A stretch of DNA of 42,593 nucleotides from Bacteroidales bacterium (GTDB lineage: Bacteria; Bacteroidota; Bacteroidia; Bacteroidales; Bacteroidaceae): the NCBI GenBank assembly GCA_015654535.1, contig JAATGU010000089.1, positions 1 through 42,593 of the forward strand, written 5' to 3'. The translations under genes were made by a program, and so were the position numbers. The number at the start of each line of letters is the position of its first letter. The stretch's first letter is position 1. Below, in pieces: positions 8,125-16,711 of the stretch. A model generated the notes under the pieces. The model was not told where the DNA came from. It worked only from the letters and a program-made list of their open reading frames with translations, and searched no databases.

Positions 8125-10368
8125 TCAATTTTCTACACGTTTCACTTCTTTCACATTCTTAATCTTTAGCAGATTATCACAGATACTTTTTACATCATCC
8201 ACATCGTGAACATATAATTGAATTTTTCCTTCAAATATTCCATCGTTTGTTTCGATCATTAATTTTTGGATATTCACATTTAATTGCTGAGAAATAATCT
8301 GTGTTGCTTGGTTCAGAATACCTACGCTATCAATCCCTTTTATGTATAAAATCACTGGAAATGATAAGGCTTTATGAATCTCCCATTCAGCAGCAACGAT
8401 ACGGTTGCCATAACTACTTTTTAGTTTAGAGGCTATTGGGCATTGACGCTTGTGAATAATAATATTATCATGCTCGTCTATATATCCAAGGACATCATCA
8501 CCAGGGATTGGTTTACAACAACTCGCTATCTTATAATTTTTTTCTATTGTATCCTCTGTGAGTTTTAGCACTTTCTTTTTGTAAATAGGCTCTTTTGGTA
8601 ACTTTTCTTCTGGCTTTTCTTTCAATTCCTTATTTGTGCCAAAAGAAAAAGTCAGGTATTTTTTCCAGTTCGTTCCTTGCTTTTCTCGTAAAATATTTCT
8701 GTCTGCATCTCCTAAAGAGATTTTCTTTTTCCCAATATCAGTAAGTAATTCGTCTTTATCAACCGCATTATGCAATTTGCATAACTTATCAATATTAAAA
8801 GGTTCCGGACGAATTTCTTCATTTTTAAAGAAATCGGTTAAGATTGTTTCGCCTTCTTTCTGAGCATTACGTTGTTCCTTTTTAAGAATTGCCGATATTT
8901 TAGCTTTAGCTTTTGCTGTTGTGGCAAAATTCTCCCACGAAGACTGTACTCGTTGTGAACGAGAGGTCAGGATTTCCACTTGATCTCCGCTCTGCAGTTT
9001 ATAGCTCAGTGGTACTAACTTATGGTTTACCTTTGCTCCAATACAATGACTTCCCAAAAAAGTATGAATGGAAAAAGCAAAGTCCAGTGCGGTAGAATTC
9101 TGTGGCATGGTTCGAATCTCCCCTTTGGGAGTAAACACAAAAATCTCTGAAGCAAAGAGATTCAATTTAATAGTATCAAGAAAATCTATCGCATCTGGTT
9201 GAGGATCATCGAGAATCTCTTTAATTGTCTTGAGCCATTTTTCAAGTTCTCCTTCATCTTCTCCTCCTCCTCCTTCTTTATATTTCCAGTGAGCGGCAAA
9301 TCCTTGTTCGGCTACTTCATTCATTCGTTCACTTCGAATTTGCACTTCAATCCATTGCCCATTGTTTCCCATTAAGGTTACGTGGAGCGCTTGATAGCCA
9401 TTCGCCTTAGGGTGGCTTACCCAATCTCGCAAGCGATCTGGATGAGGTCGATAAATTTTGGAGATAGAAACATAAATGTTAAAGCATTCATTTAGTTCTT
9501 CATCCTCATTTTTGGGCTCAAAAATAATACGAACAGCCAGTAGATCATATATTTCTTCAAATGGAACATGCTTAGTTTGCATCTTATTCCAAATAGAATA
9601 AATAGACTTAATTCTTGCAGTAATTTCATATTTCAACCCCATCTTATCTAATTGTGTACGGATAGGAGCAGTAAAATTTCTGAAAACTTCATCACGATTA
9701 GCCTCGGTCGCTTTTAGTTTTTCCTGTATTGCATTATAAACTTCTGTATGCTCATACTTAAAGCTTAGATTCTCCAATTCAGTTTTAATTTTATTCAAAC
9801 CTAATCGATTGGCTAAAGGAGCATAGATATATAATGTTTCTCCGGCAATTTTATATTGTTTGTTGGGAAGAAGAGAACCTAAAGTTCTCATATTATGTAG
9901 GCGATCAGCGATTTTAATAAGTATAACCCTGATATCGTCAGACATCGTAAGCAATAATTTCTTGAAGTTCTCCGCTTGGGCAGATGCACGATCACCAAAG
10001 ATTCCACCGGATATTTTTGTTAGTCCAGCTACAATTTGTGCAATCTTTGGCCCAAATATATTTTCAATATCTTCTATTGTATAGTCAGTATCTTCTACTA
10101 CATCGTGAAGCAAAGCAGAACAAATAGAAGTGGAGCCTAACCCAATTTCATTACACACAATTTTGGCTACAGCAATGGGATGCATGATATATGGCTCACC
10201 AGACTGACGCTTAATTCCTTTATGAGCTTGGTTGGCAAAATTGAAAGCTTTGGTAATTATTTCAACTCGTTTTCTATGCTTCGTTGCAAGATAATCGCTC
10301 AAGAGTTCCTGAAACCCTTCTTCTATCATTTCCTCATCAGCCATTTGCTTGTTCTGATATATTTCCAT
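8125..10368 (-). CDS. Bifunctional (p)ppGpp synthetase/hydrolase (RelA/SpoT homologue)
   Basis: Makes and degrades the stringent-response alarmone (p)ppGpp. The 747-residue protein has the full long-RSH layout. The N-terminal HD hydrolase has catalytic HD at 88-89 followed by ED at 92-93 (HDVVEDT) and a later RLHNMRTL. The synthetase domain (about 230-360) contains YDLLAVRII and GYQALHVTL. The TGS domain (about 400-465) includes FVFTPKGEIRTMP. A conserved Cys-containing segment (IASCCKPIPGDDVLGY) and a C-terminal ACT domain (about 670-747) follow. An intact HD motif plus the basic DRLRD loop in the synthetase part fit a bifunctional rather than synthesis-only enzyme. It ends the parA-parB-DUF5683-transglycosylase block but has its own -7 box (10406-10399). 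Confidence 0.93.
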   Translation of the reverse strand: MEIYQNKQMADEEMIEEGFQELLSDYLATKHRKRVEIITKAFNFANQAHKGIKRQSGEPYIMHPIAVAKIVCNEIGLGSTSICSALLHDVVEDTDYTIEDIENIFGPKIAQIVAGLTKISGGIFGDRASAQAENFKKLLLTMSDDIRVILIKIADRLHNMRTLGSLLPNKQYKIAGETLYIYAPLANRLGLNKIKTELENLSFKYEHTEVYNAIQEKLKATEANRDEVFRNFTAPIRTQLDKMGLKYEITARIKSIYSIWNKMQTKHVPFEEIYDLLAVRIIFEPKNEDEELNECFNIYVSISKIYRPHPDRLRDWVSHPKANGYQALHVTLMGNNGQWIEVQIRSERMNEVAEQGFAAHWKYKEGGGGEDEGELEKWLKTIKEILDDPQPDAIDFLDTIKLNLFASEIFVFTPKGEIRTMPQNSTALDFAFSIHTFLGSHCIGAKVNHKLVPLSYKLQSGDQVEILTSRSQRVQSSWENFATTAKAKAKISAILKKEQRNAQKEGETILTDFFKNEEIRPEPFNIDKLCKLHNAVDKDELLTDIGKKKISLGDADRNILREKQGTNWKKYLTFSFGTNKELKEKPEEKLPKEPIYKKKVLKLTEDTIEKNYKIASCCKPIPGDDVLGYIDEHDNIIIHKRQCPIASKLKSSYGNRIVAAEWEIHKALSFPVILYIKGIDSVGILNQATQIISQQLNVNIQKLMIETNDGIFEGKIQLYVHDVDDVKSICDNLLKIKNVKEVKRVEN

Positions 10369-10398
10369 TGTTTATTCCTCATTCTTTTGTCGGCATTG

Positions 10399-10406
10399 CA
10401 AAAATA
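10399..10406 (-). promoter_or_regulatory. Putative -7 box for the RSH gene
   Basis: On the minus strand this is TATTTTTG, matching TAnnTTTG, 30 bp before the start codon. A TTG lies about 18 bp further upstream as a possible -33. Confidence 0.5.
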
Positions 10407-10457
10407 AACAAAATTTCCTATCTTACAAGCAATTTTATTTAATGTATCTTTCTTTTT

Positions 10458-11723
10458 TTATTTATAAATTTTCAGTCTTTTACCCGCAGTGATCTTATTT
10501 TTGCGCAATCCATTCCATCTTTTCAATTCTTTTACACTGACACCATATCTTTTTGCAATAACAGAAAGAGTTTGATTTCGGCGTACTTTATGGTAAACTG
10601 CACGTGGACCAGAAGGCTTTTCTATTACCTCGTTTTTTACAGATACTGTTTTTCGATTGCTAAATAACTCGGCAGCGCGGTAAGAGTATATTGTGTCTTG
10701 GCTATCAATAAAAGTATTGATATAGTTACGAGGAAGGCGAAGCGTGCACGGTCCTGCATTCCCGGGAACAATATCTATTTTATATTGCGGATTAAGGCTT
10801 CGTATTTGATCTACGCCAATACCACATATATCTGAAATTTGCTCAAAGTGGAGACTTTTATTTACTTGTACAGTATCTGTATTTTGAGATATTTGAGCTT
10901 CCATCGGGCAGATATTATGATCGCAATAATAAGTCATCACATAGTTTGCCGCAATAAATGCAGGAACATAACCTCTTGTTTCTTGTGGTAAATAATTATA
11001 AATTGCCCAATAATCTTTTGCTCCATTTGCACGTCGGATTGCTTTATTAATGTTCCCAGGTCCACAGTTATAAGCTGCTATAACAAGATTCCAGTCCTGA
11101 TAGATTGAGTACAAATCTCTCAGGTAGCGTGCCGCTGCCCAAGTAGACTTGATTGGATCTCTGCGTTCGTCTATGAGACTATTAGACTCCAATCCATAGT
11201 TTTTTCCTGTCCCAATCATTAATTGCCAAAGCCCTGTTGCACCCATTGGTGAGACTGCTCGGGGATTAAGTGCTGATTCAATGATCGGAATATATTTTAA
11301 TTCTTGTGGGATATTGTATGCATCGAGTGCTTCTTCAATAATTGGCATATAAAAATTGGATGCTCCTAACATATAAGAGACTTGTTTGCGGAGTTTTCCT
11401 GCGTACAGATCTATAAACTTTCGCACAATATCATTGTAGGGCATTTCCATAATTGCCGGAATGCGGGATAACTTTTCAATATAGACAGAATCAGAGAATA
11501 AAGGATTCTCATCCCTCATTTGGCAGTCTTTGTCGGGCGTAAGATCATTCTTTGAATGCCATTCACTGAGCAAACTGTCTACCTCAAAAGTCATGCTTCG
11601 AGGTAAGCAGATAGTTTCTTCGTGAGTTGTTCCATTTTGATGGACAGTCACATTGACACTCTGTGCGTTTATCTTTGAAACACTAAAGAGTAAGATAGGA
11701 AGGATTAATAAGAATTTATTCAT
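10458..11723 (-). CDS. Membrane-bound/periplasmic lytic transglycosylase with LysM domain (MltD-like)
   Basis: Cleaves peptidoglycan glycan strands to 1,6-anhydro products in the periplasm. The 421-residue protein starts with a signal peptide (about 1-20, cleaved near INA|QS). The SLT domain has the catalytic Glu in PIIESALNP (E149), then SPMGATGLWQLM, and AAYNCGPGNINKA as expected for family 1 transglycosylases. A C-terminal LysM domain (about 376-420, YHKVRRNQTLSVIAKRYGVS) binds glycan. E. coli MltD is a lipoprotein; this one has no lipobox. It is 7 bp downstream of the DUF5683 gene in the parAB operon, an arrangement common in Bacteroides. Confidence 0.9.
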   Translation of the reverse strand: MNKFLLILPILLFSVSKINAQSVNVTVHQNGTTHEETICLPRSMTFEVDSLLSEWHSKNDLTPDKDCQMRDENPLFSDSVYIEKLSRIPAIMEMPYNDIVRKFIDLYAGKLRKQVSYMLGASNFYMPIIEEALDAYNIPQELKYIPIIESALNPRAVSPMGATGLWQLMIGTGKNYGLESNSLIDERRDPIKSTWAAARYLRDLYSIYQDWNLVIAAYNCGPGNINKAIRRANGAKDYWAIYNYLPQETRGYVPAFIAANYVMTYYCDHNICPMEAQISQNTDTVQVNKSLHFEQISDICGIGVDQIRSLNPQYKIDIVPGNAGPCTLRLPRNYINTFIDSQDTIYSYRAAELFSNRKTVSVKNEVIEKPSGPRAVYHKVRRNQTLSVIAKRYGVSVKELKRWNGLRKNKITAGKRLKIYK

Positions 11724-11730
11724 GTCTTTT

Positions 11731-12516
11731 TTAGAATTTAATACTGCATTGTACGCCGAGTGTATTCCTTGATAAATTATGGTTATTGATTACAGTCGGT
11801 TCAATTTGTAAACCTATATCAGGAGAGATGTCAAAATTGGACAATTCTGCATCCACATAAGCATCTATAATGGATACTAAATAGATCCCGATAAAAGCGA
11901 AGATACTTAGATCTCGGTATCTTCTATAAGAATCTTTCTTTTGTTTGAGAACTTTTTTTAGCCAATCTTCTTTCCCTGTTATGTCATAATTGGGAGCAAG
12001 AAAATCTAAATAACTATCTGTTTTTGGATTATTATCCATTATATCCAGATAGGCTTGGGAATAATCCTTATAATACTGATTATTCCAGGCAAGTGCATAT
12101 GCACAAGTCATAAAACCGCCGTAGATAATAGGTAATTTCCAGTACTTTCGGTTATAAATTTGCCCTCCTCCAGGAATAACTGTTGCCAGCCATACTGCTC
12201 TTGTCGAATTAGGAACAAAAAGGGGCTTTTGCTCGGAGGCAGGTATAGAATCTGTCTTTAACAAAGAGGGGTTTACTTCTTTGGAAGATGTAACCTCATT
12301 CATACTTTTATCATTTTTTCTTCCAAGACTGTCTAATGTAGCAGAATTTTGGTGAATTGGAGTGGACGTTATGCGATGTTTTCTTGCTTGCGGCATATTA
12401 ATGACGCTGTCTGCTTTTGAACTTGTGTGCTGTGCATACAGCTCTGCCCCTTTTGCTTGAACGATGCAGAGCAAAAGGGTAAAAAGCAGGCGATATGTTG
12501 ATATCTTTACTGTCAA
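11731..12516 (-). CDS. DUF5683 domain-containing membrane protein
   Basis: A 261-residue protein with an N-terminal signal or anchor (YRLLFTLLLCIVQAKG), a Ser/Thr-rich low-complexity stretch (about 30-100), and a DUF5683 domain starting near STRAVWLATVIPGGGQIYNRKYWK. That domain includes two hydrophobic segments (IIYGGFMTCAYALAW and LSIFAFIGIYLVSIIDAYVDA). The PGGGQ-Y-N motif is typical of this family, whose function is unknown. The start is a TTG at 12516: no ATG is in frame before the signal sequence and a stop lies four codons upstream. It is 5 bp from parB and 7 bp from the transglycosylase, so it is clearly in one operon. Confidence 0.82.
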   Translation of the reverse strand: MTVKISTYRLLFTLLLCIVQAKGAELYAQHTSSKADSVINMPQARKHRITSTPIHQNSATLDSLGRKNDKSMNEVTSSKEVNPSLLKTDSIPASEQKPLFVPNSTRAVWLATVIPGGGQIYNRKYWKLPIIYGGFMTCAYALAWNNQYYKDYSQAYLDIMDNNPKTDSYLDFLAPNYDITGKEDWLKKVLKQKKDSYRRYRDLSIFAFIGIYLVSIIDAYVDAELSNFDISPDIGLQIEPTVINNHNLSRNTLGVQCSIKF

Positions 12517-12521
12517 TTCGT

Positions 12522-13415
12522 TTATTTATTCTTTATGCTATCAAAGAGTTCCATTATTCTTTCTAAATCCTCTTCATTATTGAACGGAATACTAATTTTT
12601 CCCTTTCCTTTGGCTGTGCAAGAAAGTTGTACCTTAGCACTAAAGAAGCCTGAAAGATGTTTTTTTAAGATATTAAATTCTTCGGGTAGTTTGTTACCTT
12701 TTGTTGCCAACGTTTTGCTGCCACTTTTTATTGTTTCTCCTTCGTTCAGCGCCTTTACAATTTCTTCTACTTTGCGTACTGAATAAGAATGCTGAAGAAT
12801 ATCTTCGTAAATTTTCACCTGAAGTTTAGGATCATTCAATGTAATTAAAGCACGCGCATGCCCCATGTCGATTGTCTTATTTTGTAAAGAGACCTGTATC
12901 TGGGCAGGAAGTTTTAATAGTCGAAGGTAATTAGCAATTGTTGTACGCTTCTTGCCTACACGTTCGCTGAGTTTTTCTTGAGTCAGATTATATTGTTCTA
13001 TTAAGTGTTGATAAGCTAATGCTATCTCGAGAGAATTCAGATCTTCTCGCTGGATGTTTTCAATTAAAGCCATCTCCATCACATTCTCATCATCTACGGT
13101 GCGGATATAGGCAGTGATTGTGGTAAGTCCTGCTAAAAGAGCGGCTCGGTAACGTCGTTCTCCAGCGATAATCTGATAAGAATTTTCTGAGATCATTCTT
13201 AGGGTTATTGGTTGAATAATGCCAATCTCTTTAATTGATTCCGCCAATTCTTCAAGCGCTGCTTGGTCAAATTCTCTACGCGGTTGAGACGGATTGACGG
13301 ATATCTTAGACAATTCTATTTCATTAATAGAAGATGATCCTTCGGTTTTCACTTCATCCATTGAGATTAGTGCATCCAAACCTCTGCCTAAAGTAAACTT
13401 TTTATGTACTGCCAT
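12522..13415 (-). CDS. parB: Chromosome-partitioning protein ParB
   Basis: Centromere-binding CTPase that loads onto parS sites and spreads to organise chromosome segregation with ParA. The 297-residue protein begins with the ParA-stimulating N-terminus (GRGLDALI). It has the ParB/Srx CTP-binding motif GERRYR at 85-90, then the HTH (LTQEKLSERVGKKRTTIANYLRLL) and a C-terminal dimerisation region. The length fits chromosomal ParB. It lies 8 bp downstream of parA. No full parS consensus was found in the window. Confidence 0.95.
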   Translation of the reverse strand: MAVHKKFTLGRGLDALISMDEVKTEGSSSINEIELSKISVNPSQPRREFDQAALEELAESIKEIGIIQPITLRMISENSYQIIAGERRYRAALLAGLTTITAYIRTVDDENVMEMALIENIQREDLNSLEIALAYQHLIEQYNLTQEKLSERVGKKRTTIANYLRLLKLPAQIQVSLQNKTIDMGHARALITLNDPKLQVKIYEDILQHSYSVRKVEEIVKALNEGETIKSGSKTLATKGNKLPEEFNILKKHLSGFFSAKVQLSCTAKGKGKISIPFNNEEDLERIMELFDSIKNK

Positions 13416-13423
13416 TTCTTCTC

Positions 13424-14191
13424 TTACTTACTGTTTCGTTTAATAATTTCCTGTGCCAATGATAAATGGTTCTTTGAACCTGTAGATTCCGCATCGTAAA
13501 GGATGACCGGGAGCCCATGACTAGGCGCTTCGCTTAGTTTCACGTTCCGCTGAATAACGGTTTTGAATACCAATTCTTGAAAATGTCTTTTCACTTCGTC
13601 GTATATCTGGTTGGCCAGGCGTAAGCGAGAGTCAAACATAGTGAGCACAAATCCTTCAATCTCTAGTTGAGGATTAAGTTTAGATTTGATAATTTTAATT
13701 GTATTGAGCAGTTTACTAATTCCTTCGAGCGCAAAATATTCGCATTGCACAGGAATAAGAACCGAATCCGCAGCGGTGAGTGAATTAATGGTAATAAGTC
13801 CCAATGAAGGTGAACAGTCAATAAGAATGTAATCATACTCCTCTTTCATTGGGGTCAGAATTTTTTTTAATACTTTCTCTCGTTCGGGAAGGTTAAGCAT
13901 TTCTATTTCTGCACCTACTAAATCTATATGTGATGGAATAACATCCAATCCTTCAATATCTGTAGTGTAAATAGCATCCTTTGTATCTGCATGGTTGATG
14001 ATACATTCGTAAATGCTGCATTCCACTTGCTTAAGGTCTACACCGAGTCCAGAGGAAGCATTAGCTTGAGGGTCGGCGTCAACAACAAGCACCTTCTTTT
14101 CCAACGTAGCGAGTGACGCGGCAAGATTGATGGTTGTCGTTGTTTTTCCGACTCCACCTTTCTGATTGGCTAAAGCGATAATTTTTCCCAT
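13424..14191 (-). CDS. parA: Chromosome-partitioning ATPase ParA (Soj)
   Basis: A 255-residue ParA/MinD-type ATPase that moves ParB-parS complexes over the nucleoid. The deviant Walker A is KGGVGKTT (residues 11-18, with the signature first Lys). Walker A' is [11 protein letters not shown] and Walker B is [11 protein letters not shown]. The protein lacks an N-terminal HTH, as in chromosomal rather than plasmid ParA. It is the first gene of the minus-strand block parA-parB-DUF5683-transglycosylase, and the 487-bp gap upstream contains the paired-hairpin repeat. Confidence 0.95.
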   Translation of the reverse strand: MGKIIALANQKGGVGKTTTTINLAASLATLEKKVLVVDADPQANASSGLGVDLKQVECSIYECIINHADTKDAIYTTDIEGLDVIPSHIDLVGAEIEMLNLPEREKVLKKILTPMKEEYDYILIDCSPSLGLITINSLTAADSVLIPVQCEYFALEGISKLLNTIKIIKSKLNPQLEIEGFVLTMFDSRLRLANQIYDEVKRHFQELVFKTVIQRNVKLSEAPSHGLPVILYDAESTGSKNHLSLAQEIIKRNSK

Positions 14192-14466
14192 ATTACTTTT
14201 AATTTATTGAGGCAAAATAAGTAATAAAAACCTAGAGCGCCTACTAAAAAAAGAAAACATTGCGAAATCTGTTGATAAGTCACCCATTTTGTTAATAACT
14301 CTGGTTCAGCTATTTCGCGTATATTAAAAATGGTCTTTGTTTTTTAGCTTGCAAATATATACATTTCCATCCAATAAATTCCCATTTTTAAACCGGCTTG
14401 CATAACATTAAGATTTGTAAACTACTAATAGAGGCATTTACGCTAGAAAAATATCTTTTAAAATGT

Positions 14467-14579
14467 TTTAATCCTTCTGTACAAAAGATAAGATTGTTTT
14501 GTACAGAATATTATTTTGTTTTGTACAGAAGAATTCATTTTTCTGTACAAGATAATTTTAATATGTCTTGAAGGATTAA
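14467..14579 (-). repeat. Paired-hairpin TGTACA element, copy 1
   Basis: Four copies of the core TGTACA start at 14478, 14500, 14522 and 14544, exactly 22 bp apart. They form two hairpins. The first pairs 14475-14486 with 14497-14508 (12 perfect bp, 10-base loop). The second pairs 14521-14530 with 14541-14550 (10 perfect bp, extendable inward by 3). A 10-bp outer inverted repeat (TTAATCCTTC 14468-14477 with GAAGGATTAA 14570-14579) bounds the element. Its minus-strand end (14579-14544) matches 26900-26935 at 31 of 36 positions, so this copy is inverted relative to copy 2. Confidence 0.85.
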
Positions 14580-14634
14580 GAGACTTCTCTGGATGCTTTT
14601 AGATTCATTTCTTGGTTTATCCTTGTTTTTTCTG

Positions 14635-14642
14635 TATTTTTG
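14635..14642 (+). promoter_or_regulatory. Putative promoter of surE-lpxB
   Basis: TATTTTTG matches TAnnTTTG, 44 bp before the surE ATG. A TTGG sits 19 bp upstream (14612-14615) as a 3-of-4 match to the -33 TTTG. Confidence 0.5.
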
Positions 14643-14678
14643 TGCAAAAGAAAATAGAATAAAAAGAAAAATAGACGA

Positions 14679-15446
14679 ATGAAAAATAAGAAACCACTGA
14701 TACTCATCTCTAATGATGATGGGATAATGGCTAAAGGGATCAATGAATTAATTAAATATCTTCGCCCATTGGGTGAAATTGTTGTAATGGCTCCGGACTC
14801 GCCACGATCAGGAATGGCTTGCGCTATAACTTCTGATTGTCCGGTAAAATATACTTTGATAAGAAAAGAGCCCGGATTGTTTGTTTATAAATGCACAGGA
14901 ACTCCAGCTGATTGTATAAAATTGGCTAGATTTGCTGTTTTAGATCGGGAACCAGACTTAGTTGTTGGTGGAATAAACCATGGAGATAATTCGGCGGTCA
15001 ATGTACATTATTCTGGTACAATGGGAGTGGTGATTGAGGGTTGCCTTTCTGGTGTACCTTCTATCGGGTACTCTCTTTGTGACCATCGTCTGGATGCTAA
15101 TTTTGAGCCTACAGCTGAGATTATCCGGGCAGTTGCTAAAAGAGTCCTTGAAGACGGACTACCCGAAGGAATTTGCCTGAATGTGAATTTTCCTGCGTGC
15201 GAGGATATTAAAGGTGTGAAGATTTGCCGGCAGACTGTGGGACGATGGACGCATGAATGGGAGCAAAGAACTCATCCCAATGGGAGTGATTATTTTTGGC
15301 TAACAGGTGACTTCAAGAATTATGAACCAGACGATGAGGCGACTGATAACTGGGCACTTAAAAATGGTTATGCGGCAATTACACCTACAAAAATTGATGT
15401 CACAGCCTATGAAATTATGGATCAACTAAAGGGTTGGAACCTATAA
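14679..15446 (+). CDS. surE: 5'/3'-nucleotidase SurE
   Basis: Metal-dependent nucleoside monophosphate phosphatase, also active on short polyphosphate and linked to stationary-phase survival. The 255-residue protein carries the N-terminal metal-binding motif ISNDDG (10-15, Asp13/Asp14), the conserved [22 protein letters not shown], and [19 protein letters not shown] with the catalytic-site Asn and Ser. Length is normal for SurE. lpxB follows 7 bp later, so the two form an operon, as in many Bacteroidetes. Confidence 0.95.
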   Translation: MKNKKPLILISNDDGIMAKGINELIKYLRPLGEIVVMAPDSPRSGMACAITSDCPVKYTLIRKEPGLFVYKCTGTPADCIKLARFAVLDREPDLVVGGINHGDNSAVNVHYSGTMGVVIEGCLSGVPSIGYSLCDHRLDANFEPTAEIIRAVAKRVLEDGLPEGICLNVNFPACEDIKGVKICRQTVGRWTHEWEQRTHPNGSDYFWLTGDFKNYEPDDEATDNWALKNGYAAITPTKIDVTAYEIMDQLKGWNL

Positions 15447-15453
15447 TAAGGGA

Positions 15454-16593
15454 ATGAAATATTATTTAATCGTTGGGGAAGCTTCGGGAGATCTTCATGC
15501 GTCTAACCTGATGCGGGAACTGAAGAAGGAAGATCCTGAGGCAGAATTCCGTTTCTTCGGGGGAGATTTGATGGAGTCTCAGGGAGGAACTCGAGTGAAG
15601 CACTATAAAGAGCTGGCTTATATGGGCTTTGTTCCAGTGTTGCTGCATTTGGGCACCATTTTTGCCAACATGAAAAGGTGCAAAGAGGATATTGCTTTGT
15701 ATGCTCCCCATGTAGTAATATTGGTTGATTATCCAGGGTTTAATCTTTCTATTGCAAAGTTTGTGAAAACACAAACCCGCATTCCGGTTTATTACTATAT
15801 ATCGCCTAAAATATGGGCGTGGAAGGAGTATCGTATTAAAGACATTAAGCGTTATGTAGATGAACTTTTTTCTATTCTTCCTTTTGAAGTGGAGTTTTTC
15901 CATGGCCATCAATATCCCATTCATTATGTAGGTAACCCCACTGTCGACGCTGTGGAGGCCTTTCGTATGAATCATCCAGAGGATTTTACCACTTTTATTT
16001 TGTCCAATGGTCTCACGACTCAGCCTATTATCGCATTATTGGCTGGAAGTAGAAAGCAAGAAATAAAAGATAATCTTCCTGATATGTTGCAGGCGGCCTC
16101 TACATTTACTGATGCCCAACTGGTATTGGCCGGTGCTCCCGGAATCTCTCCTGAATACTATGAGAAATATATCCAGGGAACGAAAGTTAAAATCATATTT
16201 GACCAAACTTATCGTCTACTTCAACAAGCATCCGCTGCTTTGGTTACTTCGGGTACAGCAACATTGGAAACAGTTCTTTTTCGAGTTCCGCAGGTTGTTT
16301 GCTATCACACTCCAATAGGGAAGATTATTGCTTTCCTAAGAAGGCATATTTTGAAAGTGAAGTTTATTTCCTTAGTCAATCTTATTGCGGGGAAAGAAAT
16401 AGTGCAGGAGTTGGTGGCAGATACCATGACTGTGGAAAATGTCCGTAACGAATTGAAAGTGATTCTATATAACAAGATAAAGCGCCAGCAAATGCTTGAT
16501 GGTTATGATCGGATCATCCAGATTCTTGGTCCGGCGGGTGCATCCGAGAAAGCGGCAAAACAAATGATAAAATTGCTAAGAACTACAAAATAA
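15454..16593 (+). CDS. lpxB: Lipid-A-disaccharide synthase LpxB
   Basis: Joins UDP-2,3-diacylglucosamine and lipid X to make the lipid A disaccharide at the inner-membrane surface. The 379-residue GT19 protein starts with MKYYLIVGEASGDLHASNLM, the LpxB signature. It continues with the N-terminal motifs FRFFGGDLMESQGG and YMGFVPV, YYISPKIWAWKEYR, and the nucleotide-binding C-half with LLAGSRKQEIKDNLP and TSGTATLETVL. Length fits. It is translated 7 bp after surE. Confidence 0.95.
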   Translation: MKYYLIVGEASGDLHASNLMRELKKEDPEAEFRFFGGDLMESQGGTRVKHYKELAYMGFVPVLLHLGTIFANMKRCKEDIALYAPHVVILVDYPGFNLSIAKFVKTQTRIPVYYYISPKIWAWKEYRIKDIKRYVDELFSILPFEVEFFHGHQYPIHYVGNPTVDAVEAFRMNHPEDFTTFILSNGLTTQPIIALLAGSRKQEIKDNLPDMLQAASTFTDAQLVLAGAPGISPEYYEKYIQGTKVKIIFDQTYRLLQQASAALVTSGTATLETVLFRVPQVVCYHTPIGKIIAFLRRHILKVKFISLVNLIAGKEIVQELVADTMTVENVRNELKVILYNKIKRQQMLDGYDRIIQILGPAGASEKAAKQMIKLLRTTK

Positions 16594-16711
16594 TCAATAT
16601 TATTATTTTATCTGATACCTTGAAGAACTTTTTAAGTTTTTTAAAGAGATATGATGCAGTAAAATAATTGCGCCTTAGTTTATTTGATATTAAAATAAGA
16701 GGAGAGCAATT

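Larger units (their letters stand above)
14192..14678. other. 487-bp AT-rich intergenic region between parA and surE
   Basis: No gene is visible. It holds two DnaA-box-like 9-mers, TGTTGATAA (14270-14278) and TGTTAATAA (14290-14298), then the paired-hairpin repeat (14467-14579), then the surE promoter (-7 box 14635-14642). No classical replication-origin cluster of DnaA boxes is present. Confidence 0.7.

Noticed and set aside
12535..12786. Open frame opposite parB, and many similar frames opposite alaS, ftsH, RSH and the macroglobulin gene
   Set aside because: They are antisense shadows of strongly conserved genes, with no signal, motif or start context of their own.
16626..16642. Small hairpin AACTT-TTT-AAGTT plus T run after lpxB as a terminator
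   Set aside because: A 5-bp AT-rich stem is too weak to call in such AT-rich DNA.
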